Shown in pieces: positions 49,901-60,774 of a stretch of DNA of 64,000 bases (position 1 is the first letter of the stretch; each line of letters begins with the position of its first letter). The translations under genes and the position numbers were made by a program. The stretch comes from Undaria pinnatifida (lineage: Eukaryota; Sar; Phaeophyceae; Laminariales; Alariaceae). Location of the stretch: assembly GCA_012845835.1 (NCBI GenBank), contig JABAKD010000016.1, forward strand, positions 6,417,919 through 6,481,918. Reading direction: 5' to 3'. Below the pieces are notes generated by a model. It did no database searches. It saw only the letters and a program-made list of their open reading frames with translations, and was not told where the DNA came from.

Positions 49901-52900
49901 AGACTACGGCAGTAGTAACCTTACAATTATTAACGATCCTACAGTACTATAAACTACAGTAGGTACTCCACCACGGGTACCTGTTAGTCCCCCCCTTGCA
50001 CGCTTTCTCTGGATGCCTATTAATAGTACCTTCGTCCCCTCACACCCTCGTCCCCTCTTCTCTCGAACTTATCGTAGTTATGATATGATAAAACAGCAGA
50101 GCATGTTCCAACCGACAAGTCATTTTTTGCCTTTTGATAGGTAAACAGGTACGGGGTGGCACGGACGATGGCGCACAATGGATCTGATTTAGAGCGATGA
50201 GGGCTGCCGTATTCGTCTGGTATTTTGTATTTTGTAACGGGTATTTTGTTCTCTCGTGTGGCTCTTTTGATTTGCTTTTTTGTCCTTGAGGTAAGAGTCA
50301 TTAGTCATTGGTCTGATGGCGGCTGCTTGACGGTCGTGGGACATGTTTTCGTACCAGGTATCAAACAAGTCGTTTATACAAAACGAACTTTGTTTTTTTG
50401 TGCTGTATGCTGTTGCAGGTGGAGCCACAGTTGACGCAATCGCCGTCGCTCCAGCCGCAAACCGCGTGGGATGCTCCGTTCGGAATGGAGAATTACGTTC
50501 TGCGAGGGGTTGGACCTGAGGGGCGAACACGGTCTAACAGCACTGTTAGTGCAGGAAGTATGGGCGGGTTGATGGCGCTGGATGGAGTGCCGATGCCAAG
50601 CAAGGTGAGCCTGGGGTTTGGCCTATCGTTGAGGTGTGGAGGGGGTCAACCTGTAACTTCAGAACCGCGCCCACGTTTGGGAGACGAACTACTTGTAGTT
50701 TTTGTCGGGGCATGCAGTACGTACTGTTGTAGTACACGGGTTAATTAAGGACGACGCCCACTTGAACGAAAATAACTTAAATGTTTCTGTACGAGTACCT
50801 GTAGTAAACGTACCAGACAAGCGCCTGGAAATTGTCATGAGATAGAATAAATACGTAATATATACATGAAACACGCAAGATAACGCACCACCTCGGACGA
50901 TTTTCGAACGTAATTTTCTCGACAACGAGGAGAGTGTAAACGCCGAACGATGTCCCCTCTTGGCTTAGCTTGCTGTAGAGAGAATCGTCTCTGAGTTCGT
51001 CCCATGGGCTGTGTTATGTTGGGTGTTACTTTTTATTTTTATTTTTAATCCTCCGGCGGATGGGGAAAAGTAAAGCTTAACCTCACCACACTTCCACAAA
51101 TGTTTATACATGTCAGTTTATCTCGATTGTATTCGCAATCCAGCGCTAGCTGGCGTGCGTTTAGTTCCCGTGGTAGCGACAGCGCGAGCTGCCCCTACCA
51201 GCGGTCACCGTTATTACGCCAGCAGCGCAAGCTGCCGTTGTATACGGATGCGTGAGTAATCGACCAGACTCGATATCTGGGAATCAGGTGGTGGAGATAA
51301 AGACCGGAAAGTCCCCCCCGGGTAGTGAGGGACTTGCACAAGCTCGCCCACTAACAAAACCCCTGGCATGGTGTTACGCTACTATAATACCGTTATAGCT
51401 TCGACCATGTCCTATTTATAATATTTTAGTACATACTATTCATACACTACACAAATCTAAGCTGTTATCAACATCGTATAATGTATATACCTTGTACATA
51501 TTTTTATTGAAAAAACGCAATGCACTTAAGAACATCGTACATCTAATATAATATCATAGATGGTGGCAATGTACCCTCGGTTTGTGTGCGTACTGCACGT
51601 GAATGTGGTATGTAGAGGAGTTTGACGTTATTGGTATTATTAGAGTAGAAGAGTACAATGTTAACTCCACTTTTGGTTGCGTGGCGGCACGTTGGTTTCC
51701 TCAGAGTGCTTCTGGACCTGTGATATACCAGTACCTGGTATTACATGACTTGAGCGCTGGAAACGCGAAGATATTCCGTTGAATGTTTTTTTCCTTTTTC
51801 ACGCAACGGCACAGGCAACGGCACGTACCCAGCCGGCCGATCCCTCTGTTCCCCGGATATCGTATCGTGTAGTGTGTAGATAGTCTAGTCTGCATGTCAT
51901 ACGTAGATCGTTCTACGTACGTATTCTGTGGGAGGAATCGCGTCTCCATTCTTGGACTCGAACGAAGGTTCTCGAGATACCATGTACTTCGTATCTCGTA
52001 CGAGGTATTATTTATGGTAGTGGTGGCTATTAATAATAGTAACAAACGAGACACAGGAGGATTGGTTTGTCGTCATCCTGAACTCGTGACTCGTTACACG
52101 CGTACGTTATTTTTCTTCTTTCGCGGCCCGACTTATCAGGGTACTGGAGGAAATTATTATTTTATATGGTCGCTGCGCTCTTGGTTTCTTATTCAGTATT
52201 TTCCGCCCGTTGGTGTCGCGATTCCCGCCATAGCTGTCATTCAGCAAATTGCTGTATTTGTTGCGCTGCCTGATGTCCCGAAGACTTCGCTCGCTTGGCT
52301 CGTTGCTGTCGCTATTCTCGCTCAAGACGAGTATTGTGTACCTGTACCTGCCCAGTTGCAAAGAGTTCACGCGATATAAACGTCCAACTGCGGAAGGAGC
52401 TGTAGACGGTCTCGTGTAAAAAACATGCGATTACAGAGCATCCAGTACCTCATGAACCTGGTGCGGGTACTACTTGTTCGACCATCGTTTTGCCAGTACG
52501 AATTGTTAGGTTCTTTCTAATGAGAAAATATAGTAGAATCTTTCTACAGCTGCAATATTACAGAGTTGTAATATACTATTCATGGGTGTACAGCCAGTAG
52601 TTTATATTCGTATAAAACATTAGAGCTGTGAGTCGGCAAGATTTCACGACTAAAAACTAATCGGTAGGTGCCGCTAGCCAACTAAGTGACTTTAGTCGGC
52701 AAGTCGGCTGGCGAAACCAGCTGATGGTCAGCCGACTTGCCAACTTAAGTCAGAAGAGCGAAGCGAGCGAAGTCAGCCCCTCCCGGCCGAGCGGGCTCCG
52801 CCAAAAAAAGGAAAAACGCACTCCGCATTGAACAATTCTTCCTACGAGTATGTACACCGATTAATCGGATAGTCGCAACCTCCGGGAAACGACCCACTGT

Positions 52901-54976
52901 TAGTCCGACTAATATTTAGTTGGTGACTTAAGTCGTGCCGACTCACAGCTCTAGAAAATGTATGATGATGCGAATATGATGAGTGTCTTGCTGGACCCTT
53001 TTTGTTGTCGGCTGAGCTGCATCGTTATGCTTCTATATTTTGTCCAGTGCCTTGTCCAATGCACTAACTGCCCCCAGCTCATACCTCATTTGCACATTAG
53101 CTGCAGAACTTAGTGCCCCTAGGACTTCAATTTCGCTCGCGTCACGTCATGACTGCTTTTTGTATAAACACATAAACCACACCCTTTTCCATGCCACGCC
53201 CCCCTTTTCTTACTCGCGGCCACATATTTCGGCATCCAGATCTTCGTGGGTGGGTTGCACTACGAGACAAGAGACGCTTCTCTCCAGACGTACTTCGAAC
53301 AGTTCGGACCTGTGCAAACGGCCGAGGTAATGTTTAATCGCGAAACCCATAAATCTCGAGGATTTGGGTTTGTGGTGTTCGAGTCTGAAGACTCAGCGAA
53401 CGCAGTGCTCCAGAGCAGCCACCACACCGTCAACGGCAAGGTGGTAGAGGTCAAGCGCGCCGTACCCCGCGCGCAAAGCAGTACCGGGGGCAGCAACCCC
53501 AGCAGCCCCGCCATGATGGGTTACCCTCCGTCCCCGAGCGCGCTAGGACCCGGGGTGTGCGCGACCGCTTTGGGTAAGTCTGCCTCCGCCGCTGGCCCGA
53601 AACGACCGCAAAGACCACGCGCCCCGCGTGACGGCATGGCGACGTCAAGCAACGGCGTTTCCGCCCCGGGGGCGTCCCCGCAACGGCAACGCTACCCACC
53701 GCCGACGACGTCGTATGCGGCGGCGCTGCGCTACGGAGCCGGGCGTCCACAAAACCCTGGCATGGCATCGCACGGAGGGGGAGGGGGCAAGCCTCCGCAG
53801 CACCACGGACACATGCAGGGACGCGAGGATATCGGAGGTTTTAGGCTTCACGGTTCACATTCGACTTTTTTGCCGCCGAGCGCCACTGCGCGTGCCGAGG
53901 CTGCCGCAGCCCACGCGTTTGTACAGGAGCTGAAAGCGTGGGACGTGGAAAATCCTGGCCAGGTGCTTTCCTTTGACGAGTCGTTTGAGTATTTCGAGCA
54001 GCAGCAACAGCAGCAGCAGCAGCAGCAGCGTGGGATGCCCAGGGAATTCGCGACGCACACGAGTATGCCCGGTGGCAACGGGAACTTCGACGCGTCTGTC
54101 GCCGCCGCTGGTGGTTGGCAAGGTCCAGGGCCTGGGTCGGGTCTAAGCCCGAGAGCAGCTTGGGCGCAGCAGGCGGGCCAGGGTAGGCAGCAGCAGCAGC
54201 CGTCGCACAGACCACCGGGAGACGTACCGCGGGTCCTGGCGCACAACAGAATGGAGAACATCTCGCCTCGTCACGCGGGGCATTTCTCCACGTTTCCTTG
54301 CCACGAAGATGGGGGCGGTGTCGGAGGAGGGGGGCCCGACGGCGCTGATCCTCTCGATCCGCACGCCCACGTTTATCGCTCTCCTGGCCTCAACGGCCTT
54401 GACCTTAATGGGGACGACTACCAGAACGGACACGGGCAAGGGCAGCAACCGCTGAGCGAGGCGCAAAATGGACGGCTTCTTAGCCCGGGGGAGGCGGGGG
54501 GCACCCCGGCTTTGATGGGATCGTCACCGCTCTTGGGGGGCGGCGGGGTTTTGGAGAATGCGTTCGCGGACCTCAAGCTTGACGGTAGTCGCCCTCTGGC
54601 GATGAGCCCGTCCCTTGCTGACGGACCCGTACCAAACGGCGACGGACCGTCGCTGTTGAATGGAATTGGCGGGGGTGGCCCGCCGTCTGCGTCGTCGGAG
54701 GTTCTTCCTTATGGAAGGACGGGAGGTGAAACGGCGCTTGATGGAGGCGGCGGAACGGATGGGATGCTTGGAAGCGGCGTGTGGAGGGCGGACGCGTTTG
54801 GGTCGGCGCTCGGCGTGAATGTCGCCAGCACCGCGAACGAGATGGGGTCTGGGGTGCGCGGAGTGATGAGTGAGCGCAAAGACATCATCGGAGGAGGAGG
54901 GCTTGGAGAACATTTTATGTCTACTCTCGGAGGCGCGGAGGGTGCCACAACTCAAGTGAACATGGGGTGGCATTGA
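46705..54976 (+). CDS. Two-RRM RNA-binding protein (Musashi/hnRNP A/DAZAP1-like)
   Basis: Three coding exons joined in phase 0 encode two RNA-recognition motifs, a 62-residue linker and a tail of about 500 residues. RRM1 has RNP2 KIFIGGLS and RNP1 RGFGFITY; RRM2 has RNP2 IFVGGLHY and RNP1 RGFGFVVF. Both end in KRAVPR, typical of the Musashi/DAZAP1/hnRNP A group that binds single-stranded mRNA to control splicing, translation or stability. The tail is rich in Gly, Pro, His and Gln, with a run of eleven Gln after FEYFEQ, and looks disordered and prion-like. The true start is uncertain: an in-frame ATG lies at 46685, but the sequence before 46705 is a classic pyrimidine-rich acceptor (ATCCTGCAG), so an earlier exon is likely. 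Orthology is not assigned. Confidence 0.93.
48586..48780 (+). mobile_element. TA-flanked MITE family 1, copy C
   Basis: Starts CAGGGCACCTATTGAAAACA after TA and ends GATAAGTGTCGTC before TA; inside it AATAAACCCAGTCTGGCGCC. In the first intron of the two-RRM gene. Confidence 0.7.
49270..49442 (+). repeat. Dispersed repeat family 3, copy 2
   Basis: Partner of 35286-35458, with GTCGACGAGGGAAGAAACTG and GAGAAGAGCCCGCTATGTGA. It lies in the first intron of the two-RRM gene. Confidence 0.6.
50419..50604 (+). CDS. Two-RRM protein linker exon
   Basis: 62 codons, VEPQLTQSPSLQPQTAWDAP, then NYVLRGVGPEGRTRSNSTVS and GLMALDGVPMPSK. Acceptor CTGTTGCAG, donor AAG|GTGAGC, phase 0 both ends. Ser/Gly/Pro-rich, with possible phosphorylation sites (RTRSNS). 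Confidence 0.9.
52621..52953. mobile_element. MITE with perfect 18-bp terminal inverted repeats
   Basis: TAGAGCTGTGAGTCGGCA at the left is exactly reverse-complemented at the right (52936-52953). Counting the outer TA as target duplication leaves 16-bp inverted repeats starting GAGCTGTG. The 333-bp body has no ORF, so it would move only with a mariner-type transposase in trans. It sits in the second intron of the two-RRM gene. Confidence 0.85.
53240..54976 (+). CDS. Two-RRM protein exon encoding RRM2 and the long tail
   Basis: 578 codons and a TGA stop. The acceptor GGCATCCAG follows a long pyrimidine tract. RRM2 fills the first 80 residues (IFVGGLHYETRDASLQTYFE to VEVKRAVPRA). The tail contains a His/Gly-rich stretch, a motif-like PGQVLSFDESFEYFEQ, the Gln run, and repeated PLL/GGG segments, ending in NMGWH. 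High GC and no stops over 1.7 kb support coding. Confidence 0.95.
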   Translation: MFVGGLHYETRDASLQTYFEQFGPVQTAEVMFNRETHKSRGFGFVVFESEDSANAVLQSSHHTVNGKVVEVKRAVPRAQSSTGGSNPSSPAMMGYPPSPSALGPGVCATALGKSASAAGPKRPQRPRAPRDGMATSSNGVSAPGASPQRQRYPPPTTSYAAALRYGAGRPQNPGMASHGGGGGKPPQHHGHMQGREDIGGFRLHGSHSTFLPPSATARAEAAAAHAFVQELKAWDVENPGQVLSFDESFEYFEQQQQQQQQQQRGMPREFATHTSMPGGNGNFDASVAAAGGWQGPGPGSGLSPRAAWAQQAGQGRQQQQPSHRPPGDVPRVLAHNRMENISPRHAGHFSTFPCHEDGGGVGGGGPDGADPLDPHAHVYRSPGLNGLDLNGDDYQNGHGQGQQPLSEAQNGRLLSPGEAGGTPALMGSSPLLGGGGVLENAFADLKLDGSRPLAMSPSLADGPVPNGDGPSLLNGIGGGGPPSASSEVLPYGRTGGETALDGGGGTDGMLGSGVWRADAFGSALGVNVASTANEMGSGVRGVMSERKDIIGGGGLGEHFMSTLGGAEGATTQVNMGWH

Positions 54977-55779
54977 AAGGTACGATACGAACGTCCATCC
55001 GCCGCAGTTAGTACAAGTAAGTGGAGCCGTGTTTGCGTTGTGTTACAGCACGGCGTGTCCTTCTGCAATATGTCTTGTTGTGGCCGTTTTTGTGGAAACG
55101 AAGTTTCCGCTCTGTAGCGTACGCAAATATTTAATTTTTAATTTTTAATTTTTGAACGATTTTGTGGTGCGGAATGTCTCGCGTTTTATTTTTTGCTATT
55201 TATTCGCCTTGTCTCGGATGTGTTGCGTTGTCCCCGCCAGAAGCAGGATACCGGGTAATGTTTTTTTTTCTAGTTTTTGAATCGTTTTTTTTTCGTACGG
55301 ACTCTTTCCATGGTATATACATTTTCAAGTCTCCCGAGATGCGAAAACGAGAGGTAACTTTTTATTTTTTGTTGTTGTGGCAGTTCCGCGATTACTGGGT
55401 CATCACTCAAGATACATGGCAGCTTTTCATAGATCAAGTGTTGTGGTACCTTTTTTTTTATCGTACGGAATTTCGATTTTGTCTGGACAACTTGTATGTA
55501 TGTCCGTGAAAAAAACTGCCAGTGAGACTTGTTTTATTTTGTATTGAATGGCTCGTTGTACTTGCCATTTTGGGATTTTAGGGCGAAAGCACAGGAAATT
55601 ATTCTAGTCGGACTGAACTGTGTTGGTTACCCGTGGCGTCTAAAAACGACCGGTGAATGGCATATGTTTGGTGCCCCTCCTCGTATCTTGGGCCTGACAT
55701 GTCCGTGGTGCGTAGTACAGTAACAAACTCAACTCGAAAGTCCATGGGCATATTCCCTGCTTGGTCCCCGAATACTGTG

Positions 55780-55975
55780 GTGGTTTCCCGATAGTGCCGG
55801 TGTGTGCCAACCAACAGTACGGGCAGTATACAGGACACCGGCACGATTGGCTATCGTACCGATTCTGGCTGTGGTGGGTCTCCCAATAGTGTTGGGGTGT
55901 GCCAGCCATCAGTGCGGGCAGTATACGACAGGACGCCGGCACGATTGGCTGTAGTACCGATTCTGTTACTGGTTT
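55780..55975 (+). repeat. Tandem duplication of about 105 bp
   Basis: Two units share GGGCAGTATAC, CCGGCACGATTGGCT and GTACCGATTCTG with interspersed changes. Confidence 0.75.
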
Positions 55976-56129
55976 AACGGGTTCCGGTCGGGCCGAGCGA
56001 TTTCACCGGCACTTTAGCGGCGATAGGCACACTATTCACACTATTCAACCGGCACTAGAGGGAGACAGACCCCCACTGTGTCATTTGCCAGCCTGGCCGC
56101 TTTTCTTTGTTGCATGCCTTAGTTCCCGA

Positions 56130-56600
56130 TTATGATGTTGGCCGCTTTTGTTACATACCCTGAGTGTTTCATTGACCTGCCCTCGCTTTGTCAGATCCAG
56201 CGTATGGTGGAGCATGGTAGAAAGTCCATGGGCATACATGTGTAGGTCCTGATCATAATGCTTGCTGCGTTTGTTTGTTGCTTGCCTTTGTTACCGATTA
56301 TGGTGTTGTCCGCCTTAGTTTTTTTACTTGCCGTGTGTTTGTTTGTCGACCTACCTTGCTTCCTCTTGCCAGACGCTGCATGTCCCCCACTTACGGTGTT
56401 TCCTGAACATGATGCTGGATGCCGTTGTTTGTTTCTTGCCTTGTGTGTTTGTTGAATTACCTTCCCTCCTATCATATTGTCAAGTGCATCGTGTATGGCA
56501 GTTCCTGATTATGATGTTGCCCGCTTTTTGTCGTTTGACTGTTCGTTCACCTACGTTCCCCCCCCTGTTGTCAGATGCAATCGTGTATGCTAGAGGACAA
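56130..56600 (+). repeat. Tandem repeat, about four units of 110-125 bp
   Basis: Each unit has a TGATnATGnTGnTGnCCGC-type start, a TTGCCTTGTGTGTTTG-like middle and a TCAGAnnCnnCGTATGG-like end. Units are diverged. Confidence 0.7.
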
Positions 56601-59600
56601 CCGTGACCTGCCGTGTACCTCGTGCGTAACTGGGGCCAGTAGCCCCAGCAATTAGAATCATTGAAAGGTCAAGGGTCAAGAACAAGAGGGCGAGGACGAT
56701 CTCTTTCGCCCGAAAGCAGCAGCGTTGTCGGTCGAGGATGAACTTTTCCCGTTGGGCGCCGACCGCAGTCTTAATTTAGCAAGCGGGTCAGGAAGAAATG
56801 AAGATATGTAGGCTAAGACATTGGGGTCTGTAGGATTAGCAGGGAAGGCGGATGGATGACTGACATCCCTTTAGGAATTGCTACCTTCGAAGTGCTTGGG
56901 TACGGCCGGGGGTATTGCAGTGAAGAACAAGGCGGACGCAGGCGCGTGTTTGGCGCGCCTAAATAGGCCATCGTTCATACTTCTACGGATAGATTTCAGA
57001 TTGTAGTTTTTGTGCTGGGTTAAAAAAGTTCCCACGACCCACGGGCGAGCGTGTTTGTTTGGGTGGCAGCCGCGATTTTTATAGTGCAACCTGTCTCTTT
57101 TTGCTTTTTTTACGTTCGTTTTTCAGAGACGCACTATTTCAATTGCTTTCACTTAAACGCTCCGTGTCACTGGTGCTGTGGTCGGGTGGGGGAAGTTGAG
57201 GTGGGAGTCGTGTTGAGTGTGGGTACACCTCGTTTTTGAGGAAACATCGTTTGATATTTTGGACGAATTTTGATGTGATATGATGACCAGAGTTGACAAG
57301 AGCGTAGTAGGCGAGTAGGAGGAGAGGGATAATATCGGCCCGAGAACCTCGATAATTGATGGAGTATTGCCCCTTCTGTTTGATGCTGACCTGCGGCAAT
57401 TACAAATAATTAGCAATCCGATACGTACGTAGCTAGCTAGCGAGGATGTGTTTTTCTCTAGACAGCTCAAGTGGGGATGGGGGTTTGCTTAGTATTTTTC
57501 GTCATGGGTCTGCGCATAACGGGGTCATGACTAGTCGCGGGTGTTGTTAAGTGGTCGAGGTCCGGGGGAACGCTGATCCCAGTAGTAGTGCGCAGGGGTG
57601 TATCCTGCATTGCCTGCAGAGAAGAGTCGAGGGGCGCTCCGGTGAAGCAGGGGTGCAAACGAACCGTAGCATTTTGAGTTGTTTTGTACAAAGAATATTG
57701 CGTCGGGTTCGTATTTGGACATTACGTGTGTCTTATGTTGGGGGAAGAGAGAGAAGAGCGATCTTTGTTCCGAGTGTCCTCACGCGCGTAACATACATAG
57801 ATCAACGCCAAGCGCGAGCGGAACCAAACGTGTAGCGGTCACATAGCCGCCCTTCGAATAGTCGGTGCTTATGATACGGGCTTAAAATGGCCATTTGGTT
57901 GGTGTGAATTAGCTAGCCTTTGCATACATAATATGCGGCCCGCAGGTGAGGCTCGTAAGAATATGTTCAGTAACACAAGTAGCAGCAGGAGTCAACACGA
58001 TACACTTTTTTGTCATGTAAATCACGGAGTGAGATGGATTGAACCCGAGTGATGCAAAACCCCAGTCATAGATTCTTGTTACACAGAGTAATTGGCCCCA
58101 GAAAATAACACTGTATAATTACCCGATGATCGGATCCCAGTCCAGATGCTACCGTGCCCAACGGCCGCGGTACAGCAGTCTGTTTTTTTATTCTCTTGTC
58201 CACGTTTCACTTTATGATGGCGGGGAGAAGGCTGCGCTCGACCAGCAATAGCCCTGCACTGCCTGCAGATGCGTAGATAGCTCTTTTCAATCAACACAAT
58301 CAGATGGGGACCCGTCTCGGATCCTCGTTTGTTCGGCCTCTGATTATGTTTCGCACGTTTGTTGGACCTCTCTCATTGCTTTGACCTTAGTCAGCACACA
58401 TGTAGGAAAGTGTGCTCAAGTCGCGCCGTTTGTCTTGTTTCAGCACGAAATGAGACCTTCTGTTGTTGCCCTCCCACGAAATAATCCCGAGTCAGTCGCG
58501 TTGAAGCGTCCGAATTAATGGGTGGTACGCACTACAACATTGCGGTGGTTGCGTGGGAGCGTCTGGTTCTACGAGGATATTGGCTGGTGGACTGCTTATT
58601 TTTCATTTCGTTTTAGTTTACGTTCTTCAAGGCGACTCGCTGACGGGTCCAAAACGTTGATTTCCTTGGTGTAGACCTAATTTCTGAATTCGTTTTACTA
58701 TTACATTCATTGACAAGTAAAGCAACCTACTAACGGGGCCCAAAACATTCATGACTTAGTGTTTGACGCCATTTAATATTTCCGATTGCGCATGTCGGTT
58801 AAGAGTTAATCTTCAGGGGGCTGTGTTCAAAGTCACAACAACAGCAGTGCTGCGGACCCTCGATTTCGCGCGCTCGCACATACCCGTCTTGGGACAAAAT
58901 TCTGCTAAAGTCAGCTTTCAAAGTTTCGAAAAGTCCCCCGTGCAAAAAAATTCAAGTAAGTGCGAACAATGTGGTATCAGGACAGTACATACACACTGCA
59001 TGTGATCGTTTTATTAGGGCGAACGGAGCTGCCGCGGCTTGTCGGGAAACATTGCCGATAAAAACCTACGAACAGCACCTGTTCAGGATACCAGGTGCGG
59101 GGAGTACCGATTAAGTCCAGCATCGCGCAGAAGAGGTGGTCCTCACTGGCCGATCGTAAAGACGTGCCGTGCCACCAATTCCGATAACTTTGAAACACGA
59201 TACGGACGGACCTCGATATTTTATATTGCAGTACCTCACGTGAATCATTACTTGCTGATTTGCCACGTAAAAACTCGAGGTGGTCCACACAGAGTTGCAT
59301 TCATATTGTGCCCTACCTGGTATGGCGTAGCGAACTTCGACACCGTGTCAACTAAACTCTGCATTATTGTTCGACCCGCCGTGAAAGAATGCGTTGTGTT
59401 CCAGCCACTTCCACGCTTACTTTCCTTTTTTAAACATTTACTACTATTGGTACAAGGCAAGAGAGTTTTCATGGCGGTCTTGCCTTGGCTAACCTAGAAA
59501 AAAAACGAAGGTGAAACGAGTCGTATCCTGACATAGGAAGCCGAACCTCAGAAACACAAAGAACCGAACTGTTCCCTGCATTCCATCCTACGATAGTTTC

Positions 59601-60090
59601 TAGATTCTACCTCGACTACGGAATCGCAAAATAGCTCTAAAGCCAATGCTCATCAAAAATCACCGACAAAACGAGTAAAAACGCCCCTCCCTCCCCAACC
59701 GGCGGCCACCACAAGAAACCCTTGGAAATATAATAATCCGGTAGCTCAAGTGCAACTCACCAAATCACAATCCCGGTAAACACGCACCACCTCCCCCCGT
59801 CCTAACTGTGATCATTTCGCTCGTCGTCTATTCGCTCTCCGCGAGTACCAGCGACTGGATGGCAGAGGCCTTAAAACAGATCGTCCGATCGCGAGCACTT
59901 ATGATCCAAAACACTCCACTAAACGCAAGAGCGCCATGTTCCTTGCGTGTTAAAATGGCGATCGCCGGCCGTGGAGCAAAAAGAAAACGAGCAACTTTTT
60001 TTTTAGTACGCACACCAAAAACAAACCAAGTGTCCAGCACTTATGCTGGTAACGTATGCCCGTGATCACTCGGCAACAACGACTAATGTA

Positions 60091-60115
60091 TGCCTGTAGT
60101 ATGATACTACAGGCA
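60091..60115. repeat. Perfect inverted repeat near the transporter 3' end
   Basis: TGCCTGTAGTAT and ATACTACAGGCA are exact complements around one base. It lies about 45 bases after the stop of the transporter gene, so it may fold in its 3' UTR. Confidence 0.75.
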
Positions 60116-60160
60116 ACAACAACAGCTGGTGGAGTTGGGGCGTACGTGTCACGTTCAAGC

Positions 60161-60326
60161 TCATTTCTTCTTTCCTAGGAGCGAACCGAACGCGCCCGAG
60201 TACATTCCGCACACGGCAACCGCTCCTCCAACTATGTTGCCCAAGGTGACGGGGAGAAGGTTGGCCATCAAGAACTGCGGCCAGGTAACGCCGGCGCCGA
60301 GCGCCATCCCAAGAGGAATTAAAAAC
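60161..60326 (-). CDS. Formate/nitrite transporter (FNT) family, last exon
   Basis: The minus strand reads FLIPLGMALGAGVTWPQFLM, then NLLPVTLGNIVGGAVAVCGM and ends YSGAFGSLLGKKK with a TGA. This is the C-terminal end of FNT channels: the IPLG segment before the last re-entrant loop, the NLLPVTLGNIVGGAxxV signature of the final helix, and a short basic tail. FNT proteins are pentameric channels for small monovalent anions such as formate, nitrite or lactate. The exon starts after CTGCCCAAG in phase 2 (one base of a split codon). Upstream exons were not found in 60327-64000; the copia remnant at 60775-62825 lies in that direction, so it may occupy an intron or interrupt the gene. Confidence 0.85.
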
Positions 60327-60774
60327 CTTGGGCAGTACAAAAGTCGACAGCAAGAAAAACACGATTTTCAGAGGTAGCATTATAGTCAGATTGACCCTTT
60401 GGGGGGCCCATGTACAGCGACCAAAACAACGACGGCTGAGATCTCATCAGGCGCCTGGGAAGAGATTGCAATAGCTACAGTAGTTTGGCCATGCTGCGCG
60501 CATGTCTTACAGCTCCTGACGTTGCAGTCATTAATATTACTAGTATACCTCCTGTCAGGGTATTCGTAGTGCAAGAACGATCTAATAGGATACTTGGGTT
60601 TTGTACTACATGGAAAGGCGGTTTACGAGGATGTCAAACCGTCAGTACAGGCAGCTTCGACGCCTATGCTGTGAGATATTAATTCACACTGTTTTTCCTC
60701 TCCCCCAACCTCTGCCCAGCGCTAGCTACTGCATGATCTACTGCTGCAGCGCTGCCAAGTTTTCCGACAGGTCA

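Larger units (their letters stand above)
54977..60160. other. Intergenic region between two convergent genes
   Basis: It holds the 3' ends of the two-RRM gene (plus) and the transporter gene (minus). An AT-rich run with three TTTTTAA-type units lies at 55130-55155. Apart from two tandem repeats (55780-55975 and 56130-56600) and one inverted repeat (60091), no gene or RNA was recognised. Confidence 0.6.
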
